Assembly (NCBI RefSeq): GCF_947077765.1
Contig: NZ_CAMTTF010000008.1
Span: 54,856 to 118,855, forward strand
Direction: 5' to 3'
Length of the DNA: 64,000 nt
Origin: Salinibacter grassmerensis
GTDB taxonomy: Bacteria; Bacteroidota; Rhodothermia; Rhodothermales; Salinibacteraceae
Positions 8,866-17,145 of the stretch are shown piece after piece. The notes under the pieces were generated by a model. The model worked only from the letters and a program-made list of their open reading frames with translations. It was not told where the DNA came from and ran no database searches. Each line of letters opens with the position of its first letter. Within the stretch, counting starts at the first letter, position 1. The position numbers and the translations under genes are program-made.

Positions 8866-9149
8866 GGGCTTTTCTTACTGGTTGGAAAAAGTGTGGCTGA
8901 TGCTTGAGCGTAGACCGGGGGCGCCTCCATTCCCCCTAGCGAGGCAGAAAGGCGACGAATACGAATTCGATCGGCACTCGTTACTCGTCACCCGATGTTG
9001 CCGTTGCGTCCGTCCAGGCGGTCCGCCGCGCCCGAGCACGGATGATGCAGGGCTGGACGGCGGCGGTTTGATCACTGGAGACCATATTTGTGGCTCTAAT
9101 AAAAGGTCAGATCCGATTTTGATGTCGGGTCGAAGGCCGTGCACGATTC

Positions 9150-10550
9150 CTACTGGAGAGACAGACGGTCGGCGTCGCCGAAGGTGTCGTAGCTGCTGGT
9201 GATGACCTTGTCGCCCGGCGCCAGCCCTTCCAGCACTTCGAAGTGATTGGGGTTCTGGCGCCCGAGGCGGATGGACCGCCGCACCGCCATGTCCTCGCCT
9301 TCAGCGAGCACGTAGGCCCAGTTGCCGCCGGTGCTTTGGTAAAACCCGCCCCGCGCCAGGAGGGTTGCCTCCTGCGGCTGCCCCAGTTGAAGCCTCAGGC
9401 GCGCCGTCTGGCCGCGGCGCAGGCCGCGGGGGGAGCCGCCCTGCACGGCGAGGTCCACCTCAAACCGGCCGTCCTCAACCTCCGGATAGACGCGGTCGAC
9501 AACGAGGGTGCGGGCCGTGTCCCCGAGGGCGTCGGTGGTGGCCGTCTGGCCGTGCTGGACACGCTCGATGTAAAACTCGTCGACCTGGGCCCGCAGCTTG
9601 AAGTCGTCGGTGTTGTCGACCCGCCCGATCCGCTGGCCCCGCCCGATCGTCTGTCCGACCTCCGCGTTGAGGGACGTCAGTTGCCCGTTGATGGGGGCGC
9701 GGACGGTCAGGCTCTCCACCGATTCCTGGATGACCTCGTACTGCTCGTCGAGCCGCTGACGCTGCTGGCGCTGCTGCTGGAGTTGAGACCGAAAGCTGAG
9801 GGAGTCCTGCCGGTAGGCCGACCGGGTCAGCTCCAGCCGACGGCGCTGGTACCGGAGGTCATCGCGGGTCCGCTGAAACGCCCGGTCGGCAATCAGGTCC
9901 TGATCGTGGAGCCGCTTCTGGCGCTTGAACTGTCGCTCCAGTTGGCGGATCTGGTTCCGGATGTTGGCCAGGTCGCGCTGGAGGCTTAGCCGGCGCTCCT
10001 CCATCGACATCCGCAGCTGCTGCATGTTGCTTCGCTGCTCGGCCAGCCGGGTCTCGGTGTCGGCGAGCTCCAGGCGGAGGTCGTTGTTGGAGAGGCGCAG
10101 AATTGGGTCGCCCGCCCGGACCTGCGCCCCGGCCCGGGCGGGGACCGCCTCGATGCGCCCCCCTTCCTCGGCGCTCAGAAAGACCGTCTTCTCCGGAACG
10201 GCCGTGCCGGTTACCGCGATGAACTCCTGGAAGTCCCCCTGCCCGACAGTCGAAATCGTGACCTTCTCGCGGTCGACATTAAGGACGCGCCCCCCCGTGG
10301 CGGTGTCCCACACGCCGTACGCCAGCGCGCCGACGATCAGAAAGGCCGCGAGTCCGGCGGCTACGCGTGTCGGGGTGAAAACGGGCGTCTCGATGTTGCG
10401 GTCGATGCCTTCTCCGGTGCCGCCCGTTTCGGTATCGCCCCCGGAGGAGGGATTGCCCTGAAGGAGGGGCGACTCGGGCGAGGACGACTCATCGGAGGCC
10501 CGATTCTCGGGGGACGTTCCGTTTGGGGCGGTCGAGTCCTGTGGCGCCAT
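9150..10550 (-). CDS. HlyD/MacA-family membrane-fusion (periplasmic adaptor) protein
   Basis: A 466-residue adaptor. A low-complexity acidic N-terminal tail (1-60) is followed by one membrane anchor (about 62-81, VAAGLAAFLIVGALAYGV). A biotinyl-lipoyl-like half domain (VTGTAVPEKTVFLSAE) comes next, then a long Gln/Arg-rich coiled coil of about 120 residues, the second lipoyl half (VRAPINGQLTSLNAEVGQ) and beta-barrel domains. It should link the inner-membrane ABC permeases to an outer-membrane channel; no TolC gene is in the window. The start at 10548-10550 is preferred because the longer frame to 10724 would run through the sigma-54-like promoter and an operator. The ABC genes downstream are its likely partners. 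Confidence 0.92.
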   Translation of the reverse strand: MAPQDSTAPNGTSPENRASDESSSPESPLLQGNPSSGGDTETGGTGEGIDRNIETPVFTPTRVAAGLAAFLIVGALAYGVWDTATGGRVLNVDREKVTISTVGQGDFQEFIAVTGTAVPEKTVFLSAEEGGRIEAVPARAGAQVRAGDPILRLSNNDLRLELADTETRLAEQRSNMQQLRMSMEERRLSLQRDLANIRNQIRQLERQFKRQKRLHDQDLIADRAFQRTRDDLRYQRRRLELTRSAYRQDSLSFRSQLQQQRQQRQRLDEQYEVIQESVESLTVRAPINGQLTSLNAEVGQTIGRGQRIGRVDNTDDFKLRAQVDEFYIERVQHGQTATTDALGDTARTLVVDRVYPEVEDGRFEVDLAVQGGSPRGLRRGQTARLRLQLGQPQEATLLARGGFYQSTGGNWAYVLAEGEDMAVRRSIRLGRQNPNHFEVLEGLAPGDKVITSSYDTFGDADRLSLQ

Positions 10551-10641
10551 GAGCGAACAGAGATGATTCGGAAGCAGGTCGTAGCGGAGGCAAGGCGTGT
10601 CAGCCTCCACGGGTGCTCTTCGCAATCGCATTTTGTTGTCC

Positions 10642-10659
10642 GCGCAACGGGCGTTCCAG
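10642..10659 (-). promoter_or_regulatory. Sigma-54-like -24/-12 promoter for the adaptor/ABC operon
   Basis: On the minus strand the site reads CTGGAACGCCCGTTGCGC. It matches TGGCACG-N4-TTGC with both invariant elements (GG and GC) at the correct 10-base separation and one mismatch (C to A). The predicted start is near 10632, giving an 80-base leader to the adaptor ATG at 10550. Activator-type dyads lie 50-90 bp upstream (10710-10746). The divergently encoded neighbour is a sigma-54 activator, which strongly supports the assignment. Confidence 0.68.
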
Positions 10660-10709
10660 ACTCCAAGGGGGCCCTCAGCGTCGGCAAGCAGGGGGGCATG
10701 CGGAGCCGC

Positions 10710-10746
10710 TGTGCGGATCCGCACAGTCGGATGTGCGCAATCGCCC
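10710..10746. promoter_or_regulatory. Paired dyad operator, probable sigma-54 activator site
   Basis: A perfect 16-bp palindrome TGTGCGGATCCGCACA (10710-10725) is followed by a weaker half-conserved copy TGTGCGCAATCGCCC (10732-10746). The centres are 22 bp apart. The arms match those at 2358-2373 exactly. The site lies between the divergent adaptor operon and the activator gene, so it may also mediate autoregulation of the activator. The binding protein is inferred, not shown. Confidence 0.62.
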
Positions 10747-10858
10747 GCTGGTTGATGGGACCGCCCGCCATGCCGTGGAAAGAGAAACCATCTGCGGATT
10801 GCTTCGCTTCAGAATGATGTCCCTCAACGCACTTCCGCACGGACGTCCTGGTGTCGCC

Positions 10859-12292
10859 ATGCCTGCCTCCCCCGCGTCCCCCAGTGCCGAGACCAACGGT
10901 CGGGTGCTCGTCGTCGATGACAACCGGGACGTGCTCACAGCACTTCGTCTCCTGCTCAAAGAACACGTGGGCGCGGTCCACACCGCCACCGACCCGTCGT
11001 CCATTCCGTCGCTCCTTGGCGACAACGACTACGACACGATTCTGCTGGACATGAACTTCCAGCAGGACGCCTCCAGCGGCCGGGAGGGGTTTGAGTGGCT
11101 CGGCAAGATCCAGGAGATCGATCCGCGGGCCGTGGTGGTTATGATCACGGCGTACGGCGACGTGGACAAGGCCGTGCGCGCCATGAAGGCGGGGGCAGCG
11201 GACTTCATCGTGAAGCCGTGGACCGACCCGGAGCTGGTGGCGAGCGTCCAGGCGGCCATCAAGCTCCACCAGACCCGCGCGGCGGCGGAGGCATCAGGGG
11301 ACGCCCCCTCAAACGCTGAGCCGGACGTGGCCGCGGCGGCGGAGGAACCGCCGCCCGGGTTCGAGGGCATTGTTGGGAGGAGCGCGGAGATGCAGGCAGT
11401 CTTCGATCTCATCCAGAAGGTGGCTACGACAAGCGCCAATGTGCTCATCCTCGGCGAGAACGGCACCGGAAAAGAACTCGTGGCCCGTGCGGTGCACCGG
11501 CGCTCCGACCGGGCTGAGGGGGCATTCGTGACGGCGGACCTCGGGGCCCTCAGTCCGTCGCTCTTTGAGAGCGAGCTGTTTGGGCACGTGGAGGGGGCCT
11601 TTACGGGGGCCGACGCGGACCGGGCGGGGCGCTTCGAGACGGCCGACGGGGGGACGCTCTTTCTCGACGAGATTGGCAACATTCCCCTGGAGCTCCAGAA
11701 GAAGCTGCTCACGGTGCTCCAGCGCCGTGAGGTGACGCGGGTGGGGGCGGTGGAGGCGCGGCCCGTTGACATCCGGCTGGTGTGTGCCACGAACCAGCCC
11801 ATTTACGACGCGACGAACGACGAGGACTTCCGACAGGATCTTCTCTTTCGCATCAACACGGTCGAGATTGAGCTGCCCCCGTTGCGGGAGCGCGGGGACG
11901 ACGTGCTCCTTCTGGCGCGTCATTTCCTGGGCGAGTACGCGGCGAAATACGATGCCGCGACCACGGGCTTTACGGACGAGGCGCAGGCGGCCCTTCACCA
12001 GTACCACTGGCCCGGAAACGTGCGGGAGCTGAGGCACACGGTCGAGCGGGCCGTCATTCTCAGTGAGTCGGCCCAAATCGAGCCCGGCGATCTGCGCTTC
12101 TCAGCCCCGTCCCGGGATGCCTCAAGCGGTGATGGAGAAGGGGCCTTCAACACCCTCGACCTTGACGATCTGGAGCAGAAGGCGGTCCGGAAGGCGCTTA
12201 GCAAGCACGGGGGCAATGTGAGCCAGGCCGCCGATGAGCTTGGTATTTCCCGCCGTGCCCTTTACCGCCGTATCGAAAAATATGGTCTGTGA
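10859..12292 (+). CDS. NtrC-family sigma-54-dependent response regulator
   Basis: A 477-residue three-domain activator. The receiver domain has acidic pocket VVDDN (18-22), phospho-acceptor Asp64 (LLDMN), MITAYG and Lys119 in VKP. The AAA+ domain has Walker A GENGTGKE (199-206), the sigma-54-contacting loop GAFTGA (246-251) and Walker [11 protein letters not shown]-terminal Fis-type HTH ([19 protein letters not shown]) completes it. The ATG at 10859 begins just before the receiver domain; in-frame ATGs at 10814 and 10817 are alternatives. It diverges from the exporter operon and is followed after 25 bp by a four-helix-bundle gene and then a sensor kinase, its likely partner. GAFTGA fits the two sigma-54-like promoters in this locus. 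Confidence 0.95.
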   Translation: MPASPASPSAETNGRVLVVDDNRDVLTALRLLLKEHVGAVHTATDPSSIPSLLGDNDYDTILLDMNFQQDASSGREGFEWLGKIQEIDPRAVVVMITAYGDVDKAVRAMKAGAADFIVKPWTDPELVASVQAAIKLHQTRAAAEASGDAPSNAEPDVAAAAEEPPPGFEGIVGRSAEMQAVFDLIQKVATTSANVLILGENGTGKELVARAVHRRSDRAEGAFVTADLGALSPSLFESELFGHVEGAFTGADADRAGRFETADGGTLFLDEIGNIPLELQKKLLTVLQRREVTRVGAVEARPVDIRLVCATNQPIYDATNDEDFRQDLLFRINTVEIELPPLRERGDDVLLLARHFLGEYAAKYDAATTGFTDEAQAALHQYHWPGNVRELRHTVERAVILSESAQIEPGDLRFSAPSRDASSGDGEGAFNTLDLDDLEQKAVRKALSKHGGNVSQAADELGISRRALYRRIEKYGL

Positions 12293-12317
12293 GAATGTGC
12301 GTTTGGGCGAGGGGCGA

Positions 12318-12833
12318 ATGGAGGAGAAGACGAAAAGGCGAGAGGGGGATGAGCAGAAAGTGGGATTGGAGAGCGAGGAGGAATTTCTTGACCAGTATCA
12401 GAAAGATCTTGAGGTCATGGCGATTGAGCGTGTTGAGGATCTGGAGGTGTATCGGTCGGCGTTTTGTTCATCAATGGAGATCTTTCGGCAATCGAAGGAA
12501 CGGCCGAAGGTGGAGCGGTGCGCGTTGGCGGATCAGATTCGGCGGTTCTCGCGGGCGGTCTGTGCGAATCTTTCGGAGGTGTGGCGAAAGCGGCGGTACC
12601 CGAAGCACTTTGTCAACAAGCTGTCGGATGCCGGTGCGGAGGCCAGTGAGACCCGAACGTGGCTCCGGTTTGCGCGGAGTTGTGAGTATCTGGGTTTGGA
12701 AGCGTTCGAGACCTTGGACGATCGGTACGATCGGATCTGCGGGGGACTTGTGCAGATGATGGATGCTCCCGAAAAGTGGTGCGGTCCCACCGACTCTGCT
12801 CAGGAACCCTCGGTTCCCTACGACACGGAGTAA
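12318..12833 (+). CDS. Four-helix-bundle (S23/IVP-like) protein
   Basis: A 171-residue protein. Its centre and end match the four-helix-bundle family first known from 23S rRNA intervening sequences: a run RVEDLEVYRSAFCSSMEIF, then ALADQIRRFSRAVCANLSE and FVNKLSDAGAEASETRTWL. An extra charged N-terminus of about 35 residues precedes the family region. The ATG at 12318 follows GAGGGG. It lies 25 bp after the response regulator and 45 bp before the sensor kinase, so all three are probably co-transcribed. Its function is unknown. Free-standing copies are common in Bacteroidota and Rhodothermota, where they are not inside rRNA genes. Confidence 0.82.
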   Translation: MEEKTKRREGDEQKVGLESEEEFLDQYQKDLEVMAIERVEDLEVYRSAFCSSMEIFRQSKERPKVERCALADQIRRFSRAVCANLSEVWRKRRYPKHFVNKLSDAGAEASETRTWLRFARSCEYLGLEAFETLDDRYDRICGGLVQMMDAPEKWCGPTDSAQEPSVPYDTE

Positions 12834-12878
12834 CGCCTCCTCACCCATTCTCCCTTTCGCCCATTCCTCCGTTCGCAA

Positions 12879-14228
12879 ATGCACAAGCGGTTTCGTGTAC
12901 AGGTGGCTGTGCGGGTTGGGGCCCTGATGGCCTTGGTGGCGGGGGCAGCGTACCTGATCTTCGGGCGCGCTCTCTATCTCCCGGGCGGCCTCCTGGGAGC
13001 GTGCGCCATCCCCGTCGGCGTGTCGCTGGTGCGCTACACGGAAAAGACCACCCGCGACCTCACCCGTTTTCTGGAATCGGTCCGCTACGCCGACTTCACC
13101 CGCCGGTTCACGACCGATGGGCGCGGGCCGGTCTTTGAGGACCTGCGCGACGCCTTCGAGGACGTAACGGCTGAGTTTCGGCGGCTGCGGGCCGAGAAGG
13201 AGCGCCAGGTGCAGTACCTGCAGCAGGTGGTGCAGCACCTCGGGGTGGCCCTGATCACGTACCAGGACGACGGCGAGGTGGAGACGATGAACACGGCCGC
13301 CCGGCGTCTCCTCCGCACCGGCCCCATCCGGCACGTAGAGGCGCTCGAACGGGTGAGCGATGAGCTTGCCGAGGCGCTCCGCACGCTCGACTCTGGCGAC
13401 CAGGCGATGGTGCGGGTGGAGGAGACGGACCGGACGCTCCAGCTGGCCGTCCGGGTGAGCCGGTTTCAGTTGCAGGGGGAGCCCCACGCCCTCGCCTCGA
13501 TTCAGGACCTCCGCAACGAGTTGGAGGAGAAGGAGATGGAGGCGTGGCAGCAACTCACGAGCGTCCTCACCCACGAGATCATGAATTCCGTGGCGCCCAT
13601 CTCGTCGCTCGCCTCCACCGCTTCGCGTCGCCTGCAGTCCGGCGGGGGTACTGGAACGATCACCGCCGACCAGGCCGCCGACGCCCAGGAGGCGGTGGAC
13701 ACGATTGAGCGACGGAGCGAGGGCCTCATGAACTTCGTCGACGCCTACCGCAGCTTCACCGACATCCCGGCGCCCGAGTTTGAGGTCCTCGACGCCAGGC
13801 CCCTCCTCGACGACGTGGAGAGCCTGCTCCGCGCCCAGATCGAAGAGCAGAGTCTTGAGGTTGCGGCCTCCGTCGACCCCCCTGATCTAACCCTCTCTGG
13901 GGACCCCGATCTCCTGGAGCAGTTGCTCATCAACCTGGCGCTGAACGCCGTGCAGGCCATCGAGGAAGACGCTGAGACGAGGCAGGGGCGCATCGAATTC
14001 CGCGCGTTCGTCGACCGGCGGAGTCGTCCCGTGATTCAGGTGGAGGACAACGGCCCGGGCATCCCCGACGACGTGCAAGAGAAGATCTTCGTTCCCTTCT
14101 TTACCACGAAGGAGGAGGGCTCCGGGATCGGCCTCAGCCTGTCGCGCCAAATCATGCGTCTGCATGGGGGCAGTCTCTCGGTCCGCTCCACGGAAGGCGA
14201 CGGGTCGGTTTTCACGCTCCGTTTCTGA
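12879..14228 (+). CDS. Sensor histidine kinase (NtrB-like)
   Basis: A 449-residue membrane kinase. Two N-terminal helices (about 8-30 and 33-52) have almost no loop between them. A HAMP-like or linker helix follows, then a PAS-like region (about 110-210), a dimerisation domain with phospho-acceptor His232 in LTHEIMNSVAP, and a catalytic ATPase domain with N-box NLALNAVQAI, G1 VEDNGPGIP and FFTTKEEGSGIGLSL. The EIMNSVAP H-box is typical of kinases paired with NtrC-class regulators. It probably phosphorylates the regulator at 10859. The near absence of a periplasmic domain suggests that it senses a membrane or cytoplasmic signal. Confidence 0.93.
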   Translation: MHKRFRVQVAVRVGALMALVAGAAYLIFGRALYLPGGLLGACAIPVGVSLVRYTEKTTRDLTRFLESVRYADFTRRFTTDGRGPVFEDLRDAFEDVTAEFRRLRAEKERQVQYLQQVVQHLGVALITYQDDGEVETMNTAARRLLRTGPIRHVEALERVSDELAEALRTLDSGDQAMVRVEETDRTLQLAVRVSRFQLQGEPHALASIQDLRNELEEKEMEAWQQLTSVLTHEIMNSVAPISSLASTASRRLQSGGGTGTITADQAADAQEAVDTIERRSEGLMNFVDAYRSFTDIPAPEFEVLDARPLLDDVESLLRAQIEEQSLEVAASVDPPDLTLSGDPDLLEQLLINLALNAVQAIEEDAETRQGRIEFRAFVDRRSRPVIQVEDNGPGIPDDVQEKIFVPFFTTKEEGSGIGLSLSRQIMRLHGGSLSVRSTEGDGSVFTLRF

Positions 14229-14256
14229 GGAGCGGACGGCACCGCCCCGCGCCAAG

Positions 14257-15687
14257 TCACGATGCCTGTCCCATGGCGGCCTCCCGGTTTTGCCGACTGA
14301 TGAGCTTCCACTTTTCCGTCCGGAAGCGGTAGTAGATGACCGCGGCGGGCACGGCAGTCTCGGCGAACAGGGTGCCGTAGAGCCCCCAGATGCCGAGCGA
14401 CGTGACGGCCCCGAGGTAGGCCAGGGGCAGCGCAAAGACGAAGAGCCCCAACAGCTGGCCGTAGAAGGGCCAGGTGGTGTCGCCGCTGGCACGGAGCGGC
14501 CCCAGGGCGCCGTTCATGACGCCCCAAAGCAGCACGCTCACGCAGGCCGCCCGGATGAGGGCCGTGGTGGTGGTGCGCACGGCGCCCTCGTCCACGAAGA
14601 GCGCGCTGACCGGGTCGGCCACGACGAACACGGCGGCCCCGACTAGGGCGTAGGTCGCGACGGTAAAGCGGAGGGTGTCGCGGGCGTAGCCGTCGGCGTC
14701 CTGTTCGTTGCCCGCGCCGAGCGACTGGCCGACGAGGCTGCTGGAGGCCAGGCCGAAGCCCCAACCGGGCGTGTTCATGAGGGCCCGCACGCGGAGCGCG
14801 ACCACGAAGGCGGCCACCATGTTGGGCCCGTAGAGGCCCACGATGGCGAGCAGGGGAAACTGCCCGCCGTTCTGGGCCACCTTCCGCAGGGCCAGGGGCG
14901 TCGAGATGCGGGCCAGGTGACGGGCGTCCGCTGCGTCCCAGTAGGGCGCCGACCAGTCGATCTGCACGGGCAGGGTCCCCACGAACGGAAGGCGTCCCGC
15001 GGTGAGCCCCCATCCGAGGAAGAGCACGCCGCCGATGCTTCCAAGAACCGTCCCCAACGCGGCCCCGACCACGCCGAGGTCGAAGACAAAGATAAAGACG
15101 GCGTTCAGCCCCACGTTGATCACCGCGCCCCCGGCCCGCACGATCATGGGCGTCCACGCATCGTCGGCCCCGATGAGGGTGCGGCTCCCCACCAGGTTGA
15201 GGGCCGCGAAGGGCATCGCTAGACTCGCGACCCGCAGGTACCGCGTGCCGTACTGGATGGCCTCCTCGCCCGTCCCGATGAGGCGAATGAGCGGCTCCGG
15301 AAGCGTCCAGAACACGACGACCAGGGGCAGTGTCACCAGGAGCGCGGCCACCACGCTCACCTTCACCGCCCGATCAATGTCATCGTGCCGCCCGGCCCCG
15401 TACCGCTGCGAGACGAGGCTAATCGTGCCCCCGGCGATGCCGCCTCCGAGCATGTACGTCATGGTCCAGTACGGCACCCCGTACCCGACGCCCGCAATGG
15501 CGGCCGGCCCCACGGCCACGCCCACCATCGCCACGTCGGCGGTTGCCTTCGACATGCGCGCTAGGCCCGTCAGGATGCGGGGCCAGGCCAGGTCCGCGAT
15601 CCGTTGGACCCGCGACGCCGCGATGAGTTGCAGACGAGCAAGGAGGCGCCCAATGCCCTCGACGGCGGCGCGGATGGGATTCAGCAC
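14257..15687 (-). CDS. MATE-family multidrug/Na+ efflux protein
   Basis: With the GTG start at 15685-15687 the protein is 476 residues, the normal MATE length with about 12 membrane segments. Typical features are MSKATADVAMVGVAVGPAAIAGVG in the first segment and AFVVALRVRALMNTPGWGFG with ASSSLVGQSLGAGN in the second half. The longer frame to 16014 would overlap the divergent stomatin-like gene and adds a non-membrane Arg-rich stretch, so it is rejected. Its 3' end converges with the sensor kinase gene with a 28-bp gap. Family members export cationic compounds in exchange for Na+ or H+; the substrate here is unknown. Confidence 0.9.
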   Translation of the reverse strand: MLNPIRAAVEGIGRLLARLQLIAASRVQRIADLAWPRILTGLARMSKATADVAMVGVAVGPAAIAGVGYGVPYWTMTYMLGGGIAGGTISLVSQRYGAGRHDDIDRAVKVSVVAALLVTLPLVVVFWTLPEPLIRLIGTGEEAIQYGTRYLRVASLAMPFAALNLVGSRTLIGADDAWTPMIVRAGGAVINVGLNAVFIFVFDLGVVGAALGTVLGSIGGVLFLGWGLTAGRLPFVGTLPVQIDWSAPYWDAADARHLARISTPLALRKVAQNGGQFPLLAIVGLYGPNMVAAFVVALRVRALMNTPGWGFGLASSSLVGQSLGAGNEQDADGYARDTLRFTVATYALVGAAVFVVADPVSALFVDEGAVRTTTTALIRAACVSVLLWGVMNGALGPLRASGDTTWPFYGQLLGLFVFALPLAYLGAVTSLGIWGLYGTLFAETAVPAAVIYYRFRTEKWKLISRQNREAAMGQAS

Positions 15688-15836
15688 AGAGGCGGAACGG
15701 AACGGGAAAACAGCGTGGACAGTCCCGATGCCTAGATGGATGACACATCGGGAAAAAAGGCACTCGCGGGACGGAAGGGTTGTTCGGGCAAGCCCAAGCA
15801 CGTGGAAGCTCAGCCCCAGGAATAACTCATTTCTGC

Positions 15837-15925
15837 CATTCCCCTCACGCGCTCTTGACCTGCAGGCCGATGCCTGCGCTAGTCCGCTTCGCGTGTGGAC
15901 GGCGAATGAGAATGTGAGGGGAATG
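15837..15925. repeat. 12-bp inverted repeat pair in the MATE/stomatin divergent intergenic region
   Basis: CATTCCCCTCAC (15837-15848) and its exact complement GTGAGGGGAATG (15914-15925) are separated by 65 bases. They lie in the 319-bp region (15688-16006) between divergent genes. The spacing could suit DNA looping by a dimeric regulator or a long hairpin in a leader. The rest of the region shows no convincing gene. Confidence 0.45.
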
Positions 15926-16006
15926 AAATTCCCGTCATCAATCGGACGCGGGAGACGTGTGTAACTCACGTACCAAGCTGATCTTTTTCCAGTGCCCTCC
16001 CATCTC

Positions 16007-16777
16007 ATGCTCACGTTCTACCTTTTGGCCGCCCTCGTTCTGATTGCGGTCGTTCTCGTCGTGCGCACCTTCAAGGTCGTGAAGGAGTACGAGCGCGGCG
16101 TCAAGTTTATGCTCGGGCAGTTCGTCAAGGTGATGGAGCCGGGCCTCGGCACGGTCATCCCGCTGATCCAGTCGTGGGAGCGGGTCGACATGCGCGTGAA
16201 GGCGGTCGACGTGCCGCGCCAGGAGAGCATCACGCGCGACAATGTAACCGTCGAGATCGACGCCGTCATCTACTACCAGGTGCGGGACGCGGAGAAGGCC
16301 ATCCTGGAGGTCGAGGAGTACATGTACGCCACCCAGCAGCTGGCGCAGACCACCATGCGCAACATCGTCGGGGAGGTGGACCTCGACGCGCTGCTGGCCG
16401 AGCGGGAGCGCATCTCCCAGCAGATCCGTGAGATCATCGACGAGGCCACCGACCCGTGGGGCATCGAGGTGCAGTCGGTGGAGCTGAAGGACATCATCCT
16501 GGCGGAGAACATGAAGCGGGTAATCGCCCGGCAGGCCGAGGCGGAGCGCGAGCGCCGTGCCGTCACGATTCAGGCGGAGGGGGAACTGGAGGCGGCCCAG
16601 AACATGGCCGACGCGGCGGATACGCTCAACGACGAAGAGGGGGCGCTCCACCTCCGCACCCTCCAGACGCTCAACAGCCTCAGCAGCGACGACTCGAACA
16701 CTGTCATCTTCGCCGTGCCCACCGAGGCCCTGCGGGCGCTGGAGTCGATTGGGGGGAACGGAACCGGTGGAGAGTAG
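16007..16777 (+). CDS. Stomatin/prohibitin-family (slipin) protein
   Basis: 256 residues from the ATG at 16007; a GTG at 15992 is an alternative. One N-terminal membrane anchor (MLTFYLLAALVLIAVVLVV) is followed by an SPFH/band-7 domain with the slipin signatures EYERGVKFMLGQF, RQESITRDNVTVEIDAVIYY and WGIEVQSVELKDI. A coiled Glu/Ala-rich region (RQAEAERERRAVTIQAEGE) and a C-terminal tail follow. Such proteins form membrane-bound oligomers and organise microdomains. They are often next to an NfeD protease partner, but no NfeD gene is adjacent here. It diverges from the MATE gene. Confidence 0.95.
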   Translation: MLTFYLLAALVLIAVVLVVRTFKVVKEYERGVKFMLGQFVKVMEPGLGTVIPLIQSWERVDMRVKAVDVPRQESITRDNVTVEIDAVIYYQVRDAEKAILEVEEYMYATQQLAQTTMRNIVGEVDLDALLAERERISQQIREIIDEATDPWGIEVQSVELKDIILAENMKRVIARQAEAERERRAVTIQAEGELEAAQNMADAADTLNDEEGALHLRTLQTLNSLSSDDSNTVIFAVPTEALRALESIGGNGTGGE

Positions 16778-16875
16778 GCCCCGATCGCAGGCAGATGTGT
16801 GCAGTGCCAGTTCTTGACCAGGGCCTAGACTCATGCCCCTGGTGCCTCCCGCACGCTGGCGATGTGTGTGCAACC

Positions 16876-16912
16876 AAAAAGCCGACCTTGGGCCCTAAGA
16901 CCCAAAATCGGC
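16876..16912 (-). terminator. Rho-independent terminator of tRNA-Arg
   Basis: On the minus strand a stem (GCCGA with TCGGC, then TTGGG with CCCAA, around an 8-base loop) is followed by five T residues (16880-16876). It lies 24 bp past the 3' end of the tRNA gene and fits a simple intrinsic terminator. Confidence 0.75.
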
Positions 16913-16935
16913 GGAAAGAAGTGTCTACAATGGTG

Positions 16936-17009
16936 TGCGCTCGGGAGGATTCGAACCCCCGGCCTTCGGTACCGGAAACCGATGCTCTGTCCGACTGAGC
17001 TACGAGCGC
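16936..17009 (-). tRNA. tRNA-Arg (anticodon CCG)
   Basis: Seventy-four bases fold as a complete cloverleaf. Acceptor GCGCTCG pairs with CGAGCGC, and the D-stem is GCTC/GAGC. The anticodon stem TCGGT/ACCGA holds loop TTCCGGT, giving anticodon CCG and reading codon CGG. The variable loop is AGGCC, and the T-arm GGGGG/CCTCC has loop TTCGAAT. The discriminator is A. The next bases read CACCA, so CCA is not encoded directly at the 3' end. A terminator follows at 16876-16912. Confidence 0.96.
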
Positions 17010-17145
17010 ATGTCTAAAAAAGACACTACAGTGTTCGAAGCGCACCCCAAAGTGTTCCTGCAAAGAATCAGCAAAGGGGCAAACAGGAGGGGGCGCCGCA
17101 CTTTCAAGGCGCCGCTAACGTCTCTCCTCACGGGCCCTTCACGCT

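Noticed and set aside
8875..9144. 89-codon minus-strand frame between ATPase and adaptor genes
   Set aside because: Ser/Pro-rich without domain features; no overlap coupling; the 284-bp gap shows no other gene signal.
10574..10603. Possible second sigma-54 site (GACACGCCTTGC on the minus strand)
   Set aside because: The spacing between the -24 and -12 elements is 8 or 12 bases, not 10, and the GG is not in place.
10551..10724. N-terminal extension of the adaptor protein to an ATG at 10724
   Set aside because: The added 58 residues are not typical of adaptors and would cover a sigma-54-like promoter and part of the dyad operator.
15688..16014. N-terminal extension of the MATE protein to 16014
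   Set aside because: It would overlap the stomatin-like gene start and adds a polar Arg-rich segment foreign to the family.
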